Shown here: piece by piece, positions 1 through 7,299 of the stretch
Layout of the letters: each line of letters begins with the position of its first letter
How positions within the stretch are numbered: the first letter of the stretch is position 1
From: an uncultured Roseovarius sp.
GTDB lineage: Bacteria; Pseudomonadota; Alphaproteobacteria; Rhodobacterales; Rhodobacteraceae
Assembly: GCF_913057115.1 (NCBI RefSeq)
Contig: NZ_CAJXNN010000010.1
Coordinates: 26,996 to 90,995 of the forward strand
Direction: 5' to 3'
DNA length: 64,000 bases
The notes under the pieces: generated by a model
Seen by the model: only the letters and a program-made list of their open reading frames with translations
What the model was told of the DNA's origin: nothing
Databases searched by the model: none
Made by a program: the position numbers and the translations under genes

Positions 1-1
1 T

Positions 2-448
2 TGGGCCTATGTCGAAAGCATCTTCTACACCTTCATGCGCCTGCGCACATGGGACGAGCGCCGGATCATCGTTCCGGTGCGCCACTTCGTCTCGAAACCC
101 TTTGAGAACTGGTCGGTCACGGATGCCCGCATCTTGCGCGCCATCCCCCTTGTGCTGGATCACCGTGCCGATACCGATATCCTGCGCGACAAGTTCATTG
201 AATTGGCCAAGGCCGACGATGGCGTTATCGACCACGAAAACCTGTCCTGCTACGTCACCTCGCATAGCGACCGCGGCCAAGAGGTCACCTGCTATGCCAT
301 GGCGCCAGACCCCTCGACCGGCTGGAAAGCCGAAATGCGCCTGCGCGAAGGGCTCTTGTCCTACATCCGCGAAAACCACCCCGACTGGTGGCCACGCGAA
401 CGGATCACCGGCTCAGACGAAAGCCGCGCCGCCGCGGTCTCGGGCTGA
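2..448 (+). CDS. MscS-family mechanosensitive channel, C-terminal part
   Basis: This is the C-terminal end of a protein whose start lies before the window; the frame is open from base 2. The visible 148 residues begin with YVESIFYTFMRLRTWDERR and continue to IVPVRHFVSKPFENWS. That is the typical cytoplasmic beta-domain stretch of MscS-like channels, where a Lambda-like 'D.RRI.VPN..F' motif is followed by a phenylalanine-asparagine-tryptophan segment. The family sits in the inner membrane and releases solutes on hypo-osmotic shock. The transmembrane part is not in the window, so subfamily cannot be assigned. It converges on the Crp/Fnr gene with a gap of 4 bases. Confidence 0.75.
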   Translation, partial: WAYVESIFYTFMRLRTWDERRIIVPVRHFVSKPFENWSVTDARILRAIPLVLDHRADTDILRDKFIELAKADDGVIDHENLSCYVTSHSDRGQEVTCYAMAPDPSTGWKAEMRLREGLLSYIRENHPDWWPRERITGSDESRAAAVSG

Positions 449-452
449 TGCC

Positions 453-1187
453 TCAGATCAATGGCCGCGCGACCGCCTTGCCATCGGTTTCGATCTGCGC
501 GATCTCGCACAACTTTTCATAAGATTTGATGTCAAGCACACCGTTGCGCCAGACCGCCACGCCGTCTTCGCGCAATTTCTTGAGCGTCTTGTTGGTATGT
601 ACCAGCGAAAGCCCCAAGGCATCGGCCAGATCCTGTTGCTTGTAGGGCAAGGGCATTGCGCCCTGCTGTACGAGGCCCAGCGCTTTTCCACGAATGTAGA
701 TCCGCACGAAGGCACGCGCGATGCGTTGCAGCCCGTCCATATGGCCCAGCATCGCCAAGGCCTCGCCCAACAGGTGCTCTTCCACGGCCGCAAGCCACGT
801 CAGGTCATAGGCGCGCTCGGGTTGATCCCGGAACAAGCTCCACAGGTTCTTGCGGTCAAAGACACACAACGTCATGGCGGTCGTTGCCTCCACCGAATGC
901 TGCATTTCGTCCATGATCCCCGCTTGCAGCCCCACGAAATCGCCGGGCAAGACGATGTTGATGACCTGCCTGTCGCCCGCCGCCATGGATTTGTAACGCA
1001 GGCCCATACCCTCCAGCACGGTGTAAAGCTGCGGACTCTTCGACCCTTCCATCATCAGGGTCGAACCCGCCTCGACCTCAAGTTCGCCAGTCTTGAATTT
1101 TTGCATGAAGGCGACCTCACTGTCGGTCATCTGCGTAAAGACCGATTTGCGGCGCAGCGGACAGCTATGGCAAGAAACCACCATCAA
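453..1187 (-). CDS. Crp/Fnr family transcriptional regulator
   Basis: The 244-residue protein has the Crp/Fnr layout. A cyclic-nucleotide-binding-like beta-roll fills about residues 25-125 and includes GDFVGLQAG near 82-90. A long dimerisation helix follows, then a winged helix-turn-helix at about 183-210 (QQDLADALGLSLVHTNKTLK). The N-terminus carries C6 and C9 in a CHSC motif, reminiscent of Fnr-type iron-sulfur ligands. The full set of four cysteines expected for an O2-sensing cluster is not obvious, so the effector is unknown. The gene is divergent from the receiver-domain gene at 1271. Confidence 0.85.
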   Translation of the reverse strand: MMVVSCHSCPLRRKSVFTQMTDSEVAFMQKFKTGELEVEAGSTLMMEGSKSPQLYTVLEGMGLRYKSMAAGDRQVINIVLPGDFVGLQAGIMDEMQHSVEATTAMTLCVFDRKNLWSLFRDQPERAYDLTWLAAVEEHLLGEALAMLGHMDGLQRIARAFVRIYIRGKALGLVQQGAMPLPYKQQDLADALGLSLVHTNKTLKKLREDGVAVWRNGVLDIKSYEKLCEIAQIETDGKAVARPLI

Positions 1188-1270
1188 TTTTTCTCCTTTG
1201 GTTATGTCATAGTTTAATGCCCCTGAACCAATTATGCTTCACAAATCGGCTTTTGCTGGAGAAAGAATCA

Positions 1271-1666
1271 ATGAGTGGCGACGTGACAACCTCTTGCTCA
1301 ACAAACGAGCAAAGGCCCCCTGTCTTCCTTGTTCTGGAACGCGATTCCCTGATTGCCGAGGATATCGCGGGATCCCTCAAGGTCCTGGGCCCCTGCGAGA
1401 CGATTCACGTCAATGATGCAGAAGACCTCGCCCGCCACCTCAATACCGACATCCGCGTCTCGGCGGCCTTCTTGGAAATGCGTTATGCGCAGGTGCTCGA
1501 AATGGGCCTTGATCGCCGCTTGGCCGAACATGGCGCGCGAATCGTCCTGACCATTGGTGAGGACGATGCGCAAAACGCCGTTGCGCGAGGGTGGTCGATG
1601 CTGGTGCGCCCGTTCACCGACGAAATGATCCGCGAGGCGCTGCTCGGCCCGCCGGACAAGGATTAA
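1271..1666 (+). CDS. Degenerate receiver-domain protein (pseudo-response regulator)
   Basis: The ATG at 1271 is preceded by GGAGAAAG and gives 131 residues. Almost the whole protein is one CheY-like receiver fold: VFLVLERDSLIAEDI for the first strand and acidic pocket, and LVRPF for the last strand. The strand that normally ends in the phospho-accepting Asp reads AAFLEMRY, so Glu replaces Asp. The conserved Lys of the 'KP' motif is Arg. The protein may therefore act without phosphorylation or mimic the phosphorylated state (inference). No output domain is present. Its closeness to the PhyR-EcfG locus suggests a link to stress signalling, but no EcfG-type promoter was seen in front of it. Confidence 0.7.
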   Translation: MSGDVTTSCSTNEQRPPVFLVLERDSLIAEDIAGSLKVLGPCETIHVNDAEDLARHLNTDIRVSAAFLEMRYAQVLEMGLDRRLAEHGARIVLTIGEDDAQNAVARGWSMLVRPFTDEMIREALLGPPDKD

Positions 1667-2028
1667 TCGCGGTTTTCGCGCATCGCCTTGCCGGCTTGCA
1701 TCCCTACGGCAAAGCCTTCGGCCACCTGCACGATCGGGTCTTTTGTCGGGTCCTGCCGGGTGCGCTCGGGCGCCTCCGGCGCGGTATTGTCGGGGCTTTG
1801 CCCCTTCTGTGCGCCCAAGGCCATCAGGCAAAACCCCAAGACGACATAAAGCGCCCCTATGGCCGCATAGGCCACAAGCGCGCTTTCCTGGGCGGCCAGG
1901 ACGATCCACAGGGCAACCGTCAGGAACCCAAGCCCGACAAGCCCGAAAACCACGCCCATAACGCTGAAGGCTGTCGCCCGCGCCGCCCGGCGCAAGCGAT
2001 CCCCCATTGCGGAAAACATGCCAATCAT
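1663..2028 (-). CDS. Phage-holin-family-like small membrane protein (holin III / DUF1469 type)
   Basis: The 121-residue protein has two hydrophobic segments at about 20-46 and 52-72 and a hydrophilic, proline-rich C-terminal tail. This is the layout of the Actinobacterial holin-X / DUF1469 family, which pairs with DUF883 (YqjD/ElaB) proteins in many proteobacteria (YqjD-YqjE style). The gene starts 3 bases after the DUF883 stop, so the two are co-transcribed. The name comes from fold similarity; nothing here indicates a prophage. The gene overlaps the end of the receiver gene by 4 bases in convergent orientation. Confidence 0.7.
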   Translation of the reverse strand: MIGMFSAMGDRLRRAARATAFSVMGVVFGLVGLGFLTVALWIVLAAQESALVAYAAIGALYVVLGFCLMALGAQKGQSPDNTAPEAPERTRQDPTKDPIVQVAEGFAVGMQAGKAMRENRD

Positions 2029-2031
2029 CGC

Positions 2032-2361
2032 TTATTTCCGCCCGGTCATGAAGCCCAGCAGGAAGCCAAGGCCAACCGCCAGCCCGACCGAAGCCGCCGG
2101 CTGATTGCGCACCGTATCGGCGGCCTGTTGGCCCATTTCTTCGGCCCGATACTGCGCCGCGTGCAGGTGTTCCTGACCCGCATCGCGAACATGCGCCGCC
2201 GTTTCACGCACCTGCTCACCCGCAGCGGCGCGTGACGACTTTCCAAGCTCCGAAAGGGTTTGCGAAATCTCCGAGATGTCCTGCTTGAGGCTCACGATTT
2301 GCTCGTTGAGTTGCTCAATGTCCTGTTGCGGCGATGCTTTGTTCGACTTGGCCTGTGCCAT
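2032..2361 (-). CDS. DUF883 family protein (YqjD/ElaB-like)
   Basis: The 109-residue protein is a long, charged amphipathic helix (about residues 10-80, coiled-coil-like) ending in a glycine-rich C-terminal membrane anchor (SVGLAVGLGFLLGFMTGRK). This is the signature of the ElaB/YqjD/DUF883 family. The E. coli members are inner-membrane proteins that bind ribosomes in stationary phase. It heads a two-gene operon with the holin-like gene. An EcfG-type promoter (GGAAC-N17-CGTT, 2423 down to 2398) lies about 35 bases upstream of the ATG, which puts it in the general stress regulon. Confidence 0.85.
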   Translation of the reverse strand: MAQAKSNKASPQQDIEQLNEQIVSLKQDISEISQTLSELGKSSRAAAGEQVRETAAHVRDAGQEHLHAAQYRAEEMGQQAADTVRNQPAASVGLAVGLGFLLGFMTGRK

Positions 2362-2397
2362 CTAAAAACCTCCAATCAAATGAGTGTTCAACAGGCC

Positions 2398-2423
2398 AAC
2401 GCGCCCGCGCATCGGCTTGTTCC
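2398..2423 (-). promoter_or_regulatory. EcfG-type promoter of the DUF883 operon
   Basis: On the minus strand GGAAC (2423-2419) is followed after 17 bases by CGTT (2401-2398). This matches the alphaproteobacterial general stress consensus GGAAC-N16/17-CGTT. It implies a 5' leader of roughly 30 bases before the ATG at 2361. Confidence 0.75.
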
Positions 2424-2471
2424 CGCCACGCCGCGAAATAGTGGCCGGGCACCGTGACTGGCGTTTTTTTT

Positions 2472-2497
2472 GGAACATTTCGGGTCGGCAAAGGGTT
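2472..2497 (+). promoter_or_regulatory. EcfG-type promoter of the DUF1328 gene
   Basis: GGAAC at 2472-2476 is followed after 17 bases by GGTT at 2494-2497, one mismatch from the EcfG -10. It lies about 35 bases before the ATG at 2533. It is divergent from the DUF883 promoter. Confidence 0.6.
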
Positions 2498-2532
2498 CTA
2501 CCCGCAAGCGCAATCAACCAATGGAGGCACAA

Positions 2533-2694
2533 ATGCTTTACTGGGCACTTCTATTCTTCATCGTCGCTCTGGTCGCCGGCGTATTCGGTTTCGGCGGCAT
2601 TGCATCCGCATCGGCCGGGATCGCGCAAATCCTTTTCGTGATCTTCCTCGTGCTCTTCGTGGCGGCCCTCGTGATGCGGGCTGTGCGCGGATAG
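2533..2694 (+). CDS. DUF1328 small membrane protein
   Basis: The ATG at 2533 has GGAGG at 2523-2527 and gives 53 residues, the usual length of this family. The sequence is almost entirely membrane-embedded: two hydrophobic segments separated by [14 protein letters not shown], with a short basic tail (RAVRG). DUF1328 proteins are widespread stress- or biofilm-associated inner-membrane peptides of unknown activity. An upstream ATG at 2521 in the same frame overlaps the ribosome-binding site and is less likely. The gene is followed by a strong terminator and preceded by an EcfG-like promoter. Confidence 0.85.
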   Translation: MLYWALLFFIVALVAGVFGFGGIASASAGIAQILFVIFLVLFVAALVMRAVRG

Positions 2695-2753
2695 CCCTTC
2701 AAGCCGCGCGCTTGGAGCAATGGCCGTCGAAGTCAAACCATCCGCCCACATGC

Positions 2754-2790
2754 AAAAAGGCCCCGCGCATCCGGTGCGCGGGGCTTTTTG
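2754..2790. terminator. Bidirectional intrinsic terminator between DUF1328 and phyR
   Basis: A GC-rich stem (GCCCCGCGCA / TGCGCGGGGC, about 2760-2784) is flanked by AAAAAG on the left and CTTTTTG on the right, so it can terminate both convergent genes. Confidence 0.85.
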
Positions 2791-3609
2791 TTATCCGCGC
2801 AATGTCTCGGTGCTGGCGAAGAACATCGCTTGGCTGACGGCCGAAAGCACCTGTTCTTCCGAATATGGCTTGGAAATCAGGAAGGCCGGTTCGGGCCGTT
2901 CCCCGGTCAGCAAGCGCTCGGGGAAGGCGGTGATGAAAACCACAGGCACATCGCCCAGCTCCTTCAGGATATCGTTGACCGCATCAATGCCAGAGGATTT
3001 GTCGGCCAATTGAATGTCGGCCAGGATCATCTCTGGCGGGTCGCGCCGCGCCAGTTCCACAGCCTCGTCACGGGTACGCGCGTTCCCGGTCACCCTATGG
3101 CCAAGGCTTTCGACGATGGCCATGATATCCATGGCAATGATCGCCTCGTCCTCGATAACCATGACGCGGCCCTTGATATCCCCGGTCATCTCACGCCGCG
3201 CGATCGACAGAAGCTCGCTTGCCTCATCGGGTGATACACCAAGGATCACTGCAATCTCGCTGGTCTGGAAGCCTTCGATACTGTGCAGCAACAGGGTTTC
3301 GCGCGTGTTGGGCGTCAAATCCGTCAAGCGCCACTGGGCGCGCGCCTCGGCCGTTTCGCCCTCGGTCTGCTCTTCGACCGGGGCACCGGACGACATCCAG
3401 ATACCGTGAAAGGCTTTGAATAAGGCCACACGCGGCGAAAGGTCCTGGTCGAACACGTCCTGATCGGCCAAAAGCGCCTCAAGCGTTGCGGCGGCATAAT
3501 GGTCACCGGTCTGCTGACTGCCGGTCAAGGCCCGCGCGTAACGCCGAAGGTATGGCAGTTCCTCACCAATGGTCTGGGCAAGATCGGGCTCGGGGTTGGT
3601 ATCTGTCAT
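2791..3609 (-). CDS. phyR: General stress response anti-anti-sigma response regulator PhyR
   Basis: The 272-residue protein has the PhyR architecture. A sigma-factor-like domain fills residues about 10-140 (sigma-2-like LPYLRRYARALTGS and sigma-4-like LTPNTRETLLLHSIEGFQTSEIAVILG). A CheY receiver follows at 147-265. The acidic pocket is E153/D154, the phospho-acceptor is D198 (ILADIQ), and T227 and K247 complete the site. When phosphorylated, the family sequesters NepR and frees EcfG. It is divergent from nepR-ecfG. Its own EcfG promoter overlaps that of nepR face to face, so the switch is autoregulated (read from the sequence; regulation inferred). Confidence 0.95.
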   Translation of the reverse strand: MTDTNPEPDLAQTIGEELPYLRRYARALTGSQQTGDHYAAATLEALLADQDVFDQDLSPRVALFKAFHGIWMSSGAPVEEQTEGETAEARAQWRLTDLTPNTRETLLLHSIEGFQTSEIAVILGVSPDEASELLSIARREMTGDIKGRVMVIEDEAIIAMDIMAIVESLGHRVTGNARTRDEAVELARRDPPEMILADIQLADKSSGIDAVNDILKELGDVPVVFITAFPERLLTGERPEPAFLISKPYSEEQVLSAVSQAMFFASTETLRG

Positions 3610-3642
3610 AGAGAGTCCTCAAAAAAAAATGCTGCTCTGTAT

Positions 3643-3667
3643 GGAACCGAACGCCGCCAAGCGTGTT
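3643..3667 (+). promoter_or_regulatory. EcfG-type promoter of nepR-ecfG-kinase
   Basis: GGAAC (3643-3647)-N16-TGTT (3664-3667). It drives the operon starting at 3726 with a leader of about 50 bases. It completely overlaps the opposing phyR promoter. Confidence 0.7.
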
Positions 3668-3674
3668 ATGTTCC
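3650..3674 (-). promoter_or_regulatory. EcfG-type promoter of phyR
   Basis: On the minus strand GGAAC (3674-3670)-N16-CGTT (3653-3650) is a perfect consensus match, about 40 bases before the phyR ATG at 3609. It is interlocked with the nepR promoter on the other strand. Confidence 0.8.
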
Positions 3675-3725
3675 CGACGCGGCGCAAAAAAGCGCCTGCG
3701 CGATGATGGCAGAAAAACCGGCACA

Positions 3726-3899
3726 ATGGCAAACAAACGCAGGACTTCCAGCTTGGAGCAGCAAATCGATGAAAACCTTCGGCGCGTCTATTCGGACACC
3801 GCGAACGAGCCGTTGCCCGACCGTTTCACCAAGTTGCTAGACCAGTTGCGCCAGAAAGAGCGCGACAAATCCGACACCTCGCCAGAGGATGACTCGTGA
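3726..3899 (+). CDS. nepR: Anti-sigma factor NepR
   Basis: The 57-residue protein from the ATG at 3726 carries the NepR core: LEQQIDENLRRVYSDTANEPLPDRFTKLLDQL in two stretches (helix 1 about 10-25, helix 2 about 30-45). The E-x-LPDRF-x-xLL-x-xL signature is complete. NepR binds EcfG in unstressed cells and is captured by phosphorylated PhyR. The stop overlaps the GTG start of ecfG (GTGA), so the two are translationally coupled. The longer open frame to 3663 is not needed for the domain and would start upstream of or within the likely transcript start. Confidence 0.92.
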   Translation: MANKRRTSSLEQQIDENLRRVYSDTANEPLPDRFTKLLDQLRQKERDKSDTSPEDDS

Positions 3900-4450
3900 C
3901 TTCACACACCGATCCCAAAGATGAATTGGTCGAGCATTTGCCGGCCATGCGCGCCTTTGCCATGAGCTTGACGCACAATTCCGCGACGGCCGATGACCTT
4001 GTGCAGGATGCCGTCGTCAAGGCTTGGAGCAATTTTGACAAGTTCACACCCGGCACGAACCTGCGGGCGTGGCTTTTCACCATCCTGCGAAACACCTATT
4101 ACTCGCTTTACCGCAAGCGCCGCCGCGAGGTCGCAGACCCCGATGGAACAATGGCCGGCCAGCTGTCGGAAAAGCCCGAACATGACGGCCACCTGGCCAT
4201 GACCGACTTTCGCGACGCCTTCGCGCAACTCACCGACGAGCAGCGCGAGGTGCTGGTGCTGGTTGGGGCCGAGGGATTTTCCTACGAGGATGCCGCCGAA
4301 ATGTGCGGCTGCGCGGTCGGCACGATCAAGAGCCGCACCAACCGGGCCCGGAAGCGCTTGGCCGAGCTGATGCAAATTGACGACGACGACGAACTTGAAA
4401 TGACCGACGCCGCCACGATGGCCGTTGTTCAGGGTACCAACGCTTCATGA
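3896..4450 (+). CDS. ecfG: General stress ECF sigma factor EcfG
   Basis: The 184-residue ECF sigma factor uses a GTG start inside the nepR stop. Sigma-2 spans about 12-80 (DDLVQDAVVKAWSNFDKF, then LRAWLFTILRNTYYS). Sigma-4 spans about 108-160 (LTDEQREVLVLVGAEGFSYEDAAEMCGCAVGTIKSR, with its HTH). It directs RNA polymerase to GGAAC-N16/17-CGTT promoters, several of which lie in this window. It sits between nepR and the sensor kinase, and its stop overlaps the kinase start (ATGA). Confidence 0.93.
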   Translation: MTSHTDPKDELVEHLPAMRAFAMSLTHNSATADDLVQDAVVKAWSNFDKFTPGTNLRAWLFTILRNTYYSLYRKRRREVADPDGTMAGQLSEKPEHDGHLAMTDFRDAFAQLTDEQREVLVLVGAEGFSYEDAAEMCGCAVGTIKSRTNRARKRLAELMQIDDDDELEMTDAATMAVVQGTNAS

Positions 4451-6219
4451 GCAACAAATCCGCGCCGCCGCGGCGCGCCCTGCGCCCGGGCCTTGCTGCA
4501 CAACTTGTTTTGGTGCTCAGCATCGCAATCCTGCCGCTGGGGCTGATCTCGGTATACCAAACCAACAACGTTCTCCAAGAACGGCAATCCTTGTCCGAAG
4601 CCGCCCTTCTCGCGCGCACTCAAAGGGCTGTCTCGGAAAGCCGCGAGGTGATCCGCTCGGCCATCGGCGCGGCGCAAACCCTTGCCGTCCAAGTGCCTGC
4701 CCTGCGCACCGACGAAGCCACCTGCGACACGGTCATGTCCAAGGTTGTCGAACGGTCCAGCACCTTCACCTTCGCCGGATATCGCGATAAACAACGCGGC
4801 CTGATCTGCACCTCCAAGCCGCTTGGCGACGATGATAACGACAAGCTCAACGCCCTGCCTGCACTGGACACCACCAAGGCCGAGGTGCTGATGCAACCGC
4901 TGGAATTTCTGGGCGGCGTCGCAACCCTCAATGTCACGGCGCCGGTGGTCGACGGACCGCGCCAAATCGGCACGATCTGGATCACGGTCCCCATCAGCGC
5001 TCTTAACACGGCCCTGTCGTTCACCCGCGAAGACGTCAATCTCGTCCTCTTCCGGAATGACGGTGATCTCATCGCGACCGAGGGGTTGACCGATTTCCGC
5101 CGCGCCGTTCTGCCAGACAACCAGAACCTTCAGGACCTCGCCGCCTCCGGACAGCAAACCTTCCGCACCCTGAGCCGGGAAGGCGAATTGCGCGATTTCG
5201 CGGTCTCTTCCATCGTCGAAGACCGCGTTTTCGTCCTCGGAAGCTGGATGCCCCAAGATCGCGGTTTCGACGTTCCAGCCTACCATCACGTCATGGCGCT
5301 CTATTTCCCGATCATCATTTGGATCACCGCCATAGCGGTCGCCTACATCGGCGTGCACCGCCTTGTTCTGCGCAACATCCGCCGCCTGCGCGGCTGGATG
5401 CGCGATTATGCAAGCGGCCGCACCACCGACTTCGACCAGGTCCGCCTCAATGGCGCGCCAGAGGAACTCGAAGTGCTGGCCGACAGCTTCCGTACCATGA
5501 TCCGCCGCCTTTCGGAACAGGAGCGCCGCCGCGAGGAAGACCTGCGGGAAAAAACCGTTCTCCTGCGCGAGGTCCACCACCGCGTGAAGAACAACCTGCA
5601 ACTGATCTCCAGCATGATGAACATGCAGATCCGCGCCACGCACAGCCACGAGGCCCAGCGCCTCCTGCGCCGCGTGCAAGACCGGGTCATGGCGCTATCC
5701 GCGATACACCGTTACCTCTATCTGGCCCGTAAACTGTCCACGCTGCGGGCCGACCAGCTGCTCGAAGACATCATCCAGCAACTGGTTATCGTCGGCACAT
5801 TGGAGGAATCCGGTCAGCGCATCACCGTGTCGACCGAACTGGACCCGGTCGAGATCAACCCCGATCAATCCGTCCCCCTCTCGCTGCTGGCGACCGAGGC
5901 GGCAATGAACGCGGTCAAATACTGCGGCGTCACCGATGAAGGCGAGGCCTGGATCAACATTGCCCTCAAGTCTCAGGACGATGGCAACCTCTGCCTCAGC
6001 ATCGTGAATTCCCGCGCCGGGACCGACAGCGATGAAACCAACGAAGAAACCGATGGCTCGGGCCTTGGATCCCGCCTGATCGAATCCTTCGCGGCGCAAC
6101 TCAACGGCACGATCGACATCCAGGATCTGCCAAATCGCTTCGAATTGCACGTCGTCTTCCCGCTTGCCTGGCACGCAGGCGAGGAGGAGGAGAAAGACGA
6201 GATATCCGAATCCGACTAG
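4447..6219 (+). CDS. HisKA_2-type sensor histidine kinase, probable PhyR kinase
   Basis: The 590-residue membrane kinase has transmembrane helices at about 17-37 and 283-303. They enclose a periplasmic sensor domain of about 240 residues, followed by a HAMP-like linker and the HisKA_2 dimerisation motif REVHHRVKNNLQLISS (H377/H378). The HATPase domain has an N-box TEAAMNAVKY and a G-box GSGLGSRLI. HisKA_2/HWE kinases are the usual partners of PhyR in alphaproteobacteria. Being the third gene of the nepR-ecfG operon (4-base overlap) supports that role. The periplasmic domain resembles dCache-type sensors, but no ligand can be named. Confidence 0.88.
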   Translation: MSNKSAPPRRALRPGLAAQLVLVLSIAILPLGLISVYQTNNVLQERQSLSEAALLARTQRAVSESREVIRSAIGAAQTLAVQVPALRTDEATCDTVMSKVVERSSTFTFAGYRDKQRGLICTSKPLGDDDNDKLNALPALDTTKAEVLMQPLEFLGGVATLNVTAPVVDGPRQIGTIWITVPISALNTALSFTREDVNLVLFRNDGDLIATEGLTDFRRAVLPDNQNLQDLAASGQQTFRTLSREGELRDFAVSSIVEDRVFVLGSWMPQDRGFDVPAYHHVMALYFPIIIWITAIAVAYIGVHRLVLRNIRRLRGWMRDYASGRTTDFDQVRLNGAPEELEVLADSFRTMIRRLSEQERRREEDLREKTVLLREVHHRVKNNLQLISSMMNMQIRATHSHEAQRLLRRVQDRVMALSAIHRYLYLARKLSTLRADQLLEDIIQQLVIVGTLEESGQRITVSTELDPVEINPDQSVPLSLLATEAAMNAVKYCGVTDEGEAWINIALKSQDDGNLCLSIVNSRAGTDSDETNEETDGSGLGSRLIESFAAQLNGTIDIQDLPNRFELHVVFPLAWHAGEEEEKDEISESD

Positions 6220-6233
6220 AGGCCGGAATTCAT

Positions 6234-6258
6234 GGAACTTTCACGGCTCCCGGACGTT
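6234..6258 (+). promoter_or_regulatory. EcfG-type promoter of the entericidin-like gene
   Basis: GGAAC (6234-6238)-N16-CGTT (6255-6258) is a perfect match, starting 15 bases after the kinase stop and 31 bases before the ATG at 6289. Confidence 0.8.
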
Positions 6259-6288
6259 CACTTGGCAGCAACTACAGTGGAGGTTCCC

Positions 6289-6429
6289 ATGCTACGCACA
6301 CGCATTTCGCTACTCTCGCTTCTTGCCTTGGCCTTCGTCACCGCTTGCGAAACCATCGAAGGCGCCGGTGAAGACATCGAAAACACGGGCGAGTCGATTT
6401 CCGAAACCGCACAAGAGGCAGATAGCTAA
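6289..6429 (+). CDS. Entericidin-like small lipoprotein
   Basis: The ATG at 6289 follows GGAGG (6279-6283) and gives 46 residues. A signal peptide ends in a lipobox (AFVTAC, C20). The short acidic mature part (ETIEGAGEDIENTGESISETAQEAD) is the hallmark of the EcnA/EcnB family. These lipoproteins are typical general stress outputs in alphaproteobacteria, and the perfect EcfG promoter in front fits. No antidote/toxin partner gene is seen, so a toxin role should not be assumed. A strong terminator follows. Confidence 0.85.
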   Translation: MLRTRISLLSLLALAFVTACETIEGAGEDIENTGESISETAQEADS

Positions 6430-6435
6430 CAAGAC

Positions 6436-6470
6436 GCGCTGTCCGGCCTACCCACGGACAGCGCTTTTTT
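6436..6470 (+). terminator. Intrinsic terminator after the entericidin-like gene
   Basis: A 10-base-pair stem GCGCTGTCCG / CGGACAGCGC with a short loop is followed by TTTTTT (6465-6470). Confidence 0.9.
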
Positions 6471-6497
6471 CTTGCCACAAGCCAAGAGGAAACCCCC

Positions 6498-6683
6498 ATG
6501 CCCGCTCGATCAGAAGCCCAGCAAAAAGCCGCTGGCGCCGCCCTCGCCGCCAAACGTGGAGACACCAAGGTCTCGGAGTTGCGGGGGGCGGCCAAGGAGA
6601 TGTACGAGACCATGACCGAAGAAGAACTCGAGGATTTTGCCTCCACCTCGCACGAGGACATACCGGACCGGGCCGACGACTAA
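6498..6683 (+). CDS. DUF3008 family protein
   Basis: The 61-residue hydrophilic protein matches the DUF3008 pattern: an N-terminal MPARSEAQQKAAGAALAAKRG basic stretch, then a short acidic helix (MYETMTEEELEDFAST). The start follows AAGAGGAAA. Function is unknown; members are short, abundant and often stress-linked. It lies just after the entericidin terminator, with no clear promoter of its own, so read-through is possible. It converges on exoD with a 4-base overlap of the 3' ends. Confidence 0.75.
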   Translation: MPARSEAQQKAAGAALAAKRGDTKVSELRGAAKEMYETMTEEELEDFASTSHEDIPDRADD

Positions 6684-7264
6684 ACCAACACAGCAAAGCC
6701 CCCGGCAATGGCACCGGCGCAGATCAAGCCAATCAGCACCAGCAAACCGTCGCCCATGAAGATGCCTGTCGTCACGACCGCAATGACCGCCGCCGCGATC
6801 GACGATGTAAAGGGGATGAGTTCCAACAGCGGCATGATCAGGCCGAGAACCAAGCAAACGCCCTGCGGAAATCGCACCAAGGGGGGCGTCACCAGCCCAT
6901 GCAATCGCCGCCGCGTCACCCTGTCCAGCCACCCGACCGGACGAACAAGCCAAGACAGGGCGCGGCGCGCCTTGTCCGAGCTCATTTCGGCCCGCTTGAT
7001 CCATCCCGGCAGCCAAAGGCTGGGCCGTTCCATGATCTGCTGCGCGCAAACCGCCGCGATCAGCACCCCGAAGAGCGCCGTGAACCCCGGAATCCCGCTC
7101 AACGGTGACACCAAGGCCAGCGACGGCAACATCACCAGCGGCGTGTAACTCGCGACACCGAGCGCATCGATAAGCTCCCCCACAGTGGAGGTTTCACCAT
7201 CAACCGCGTCATGTGCCTCTCGCAGCACATCACTCGCCGTTTGCGGATAAGCCGAAGCGCGCAA
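6680..7264 (-). CDS. exoD: Exopolysaccharide synthesis protein ExoD family
   Basis: The protein has the ExoD pattern: an N-terminal helix region (VGELIDALGVASYTPLVMLPSLALVSPLSGIPG, read in pieces) and four or more hydrophobic segments. Rhizobial ExoD is a membrane protein needed for exopolysaccharide production and alkaline tolerance. I place the start at the TTG at 7264, with AAGGAG six bases upstream (7276-7271), giving 194 residues. The ATG at 7309 lies upstream of the -10 of an EcfG promoter (7303-7300) and would not be on that transcript. The promoter places exoD in the general stress regulon. Confidence 0.8.
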   Translation of the reverse strand: MRASAYPQTASDVLREAHDAVDGETSTVGELIDALGVASYTPLVMLPSLALVSPLSGIPGFTALFGVLIAAVCAQQIMERPSLWLPGWIKRAEMSSDKARRALSWLVRPVGWLDRVTRRRLHGLVTPPLVRFPQGVCLVLGLIMPLLELIPFTSSIAAAVIAVVTTGIFMGDGLLVLIGLICAGAIAGGFAVLV

Positions 7265-7299
7265 AGCACTCTCCTTGGAAAAAGAAACTCTCCCGGCCC

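Noticed and set aside
1663..2361. Holin-like gene as a sign of a prophage
   Set aside because: It is paired with a DUF883 gene under a stress promoter, and no phage structural or lysis genes are nearby.
4429..5679. Long open frame on the minus strand opposite the sensor kinase
   Set aside because: It is a shadow of the high-GC codon pattern; it has no recognisable domain, while the plus-strand kinase has all its motifs.
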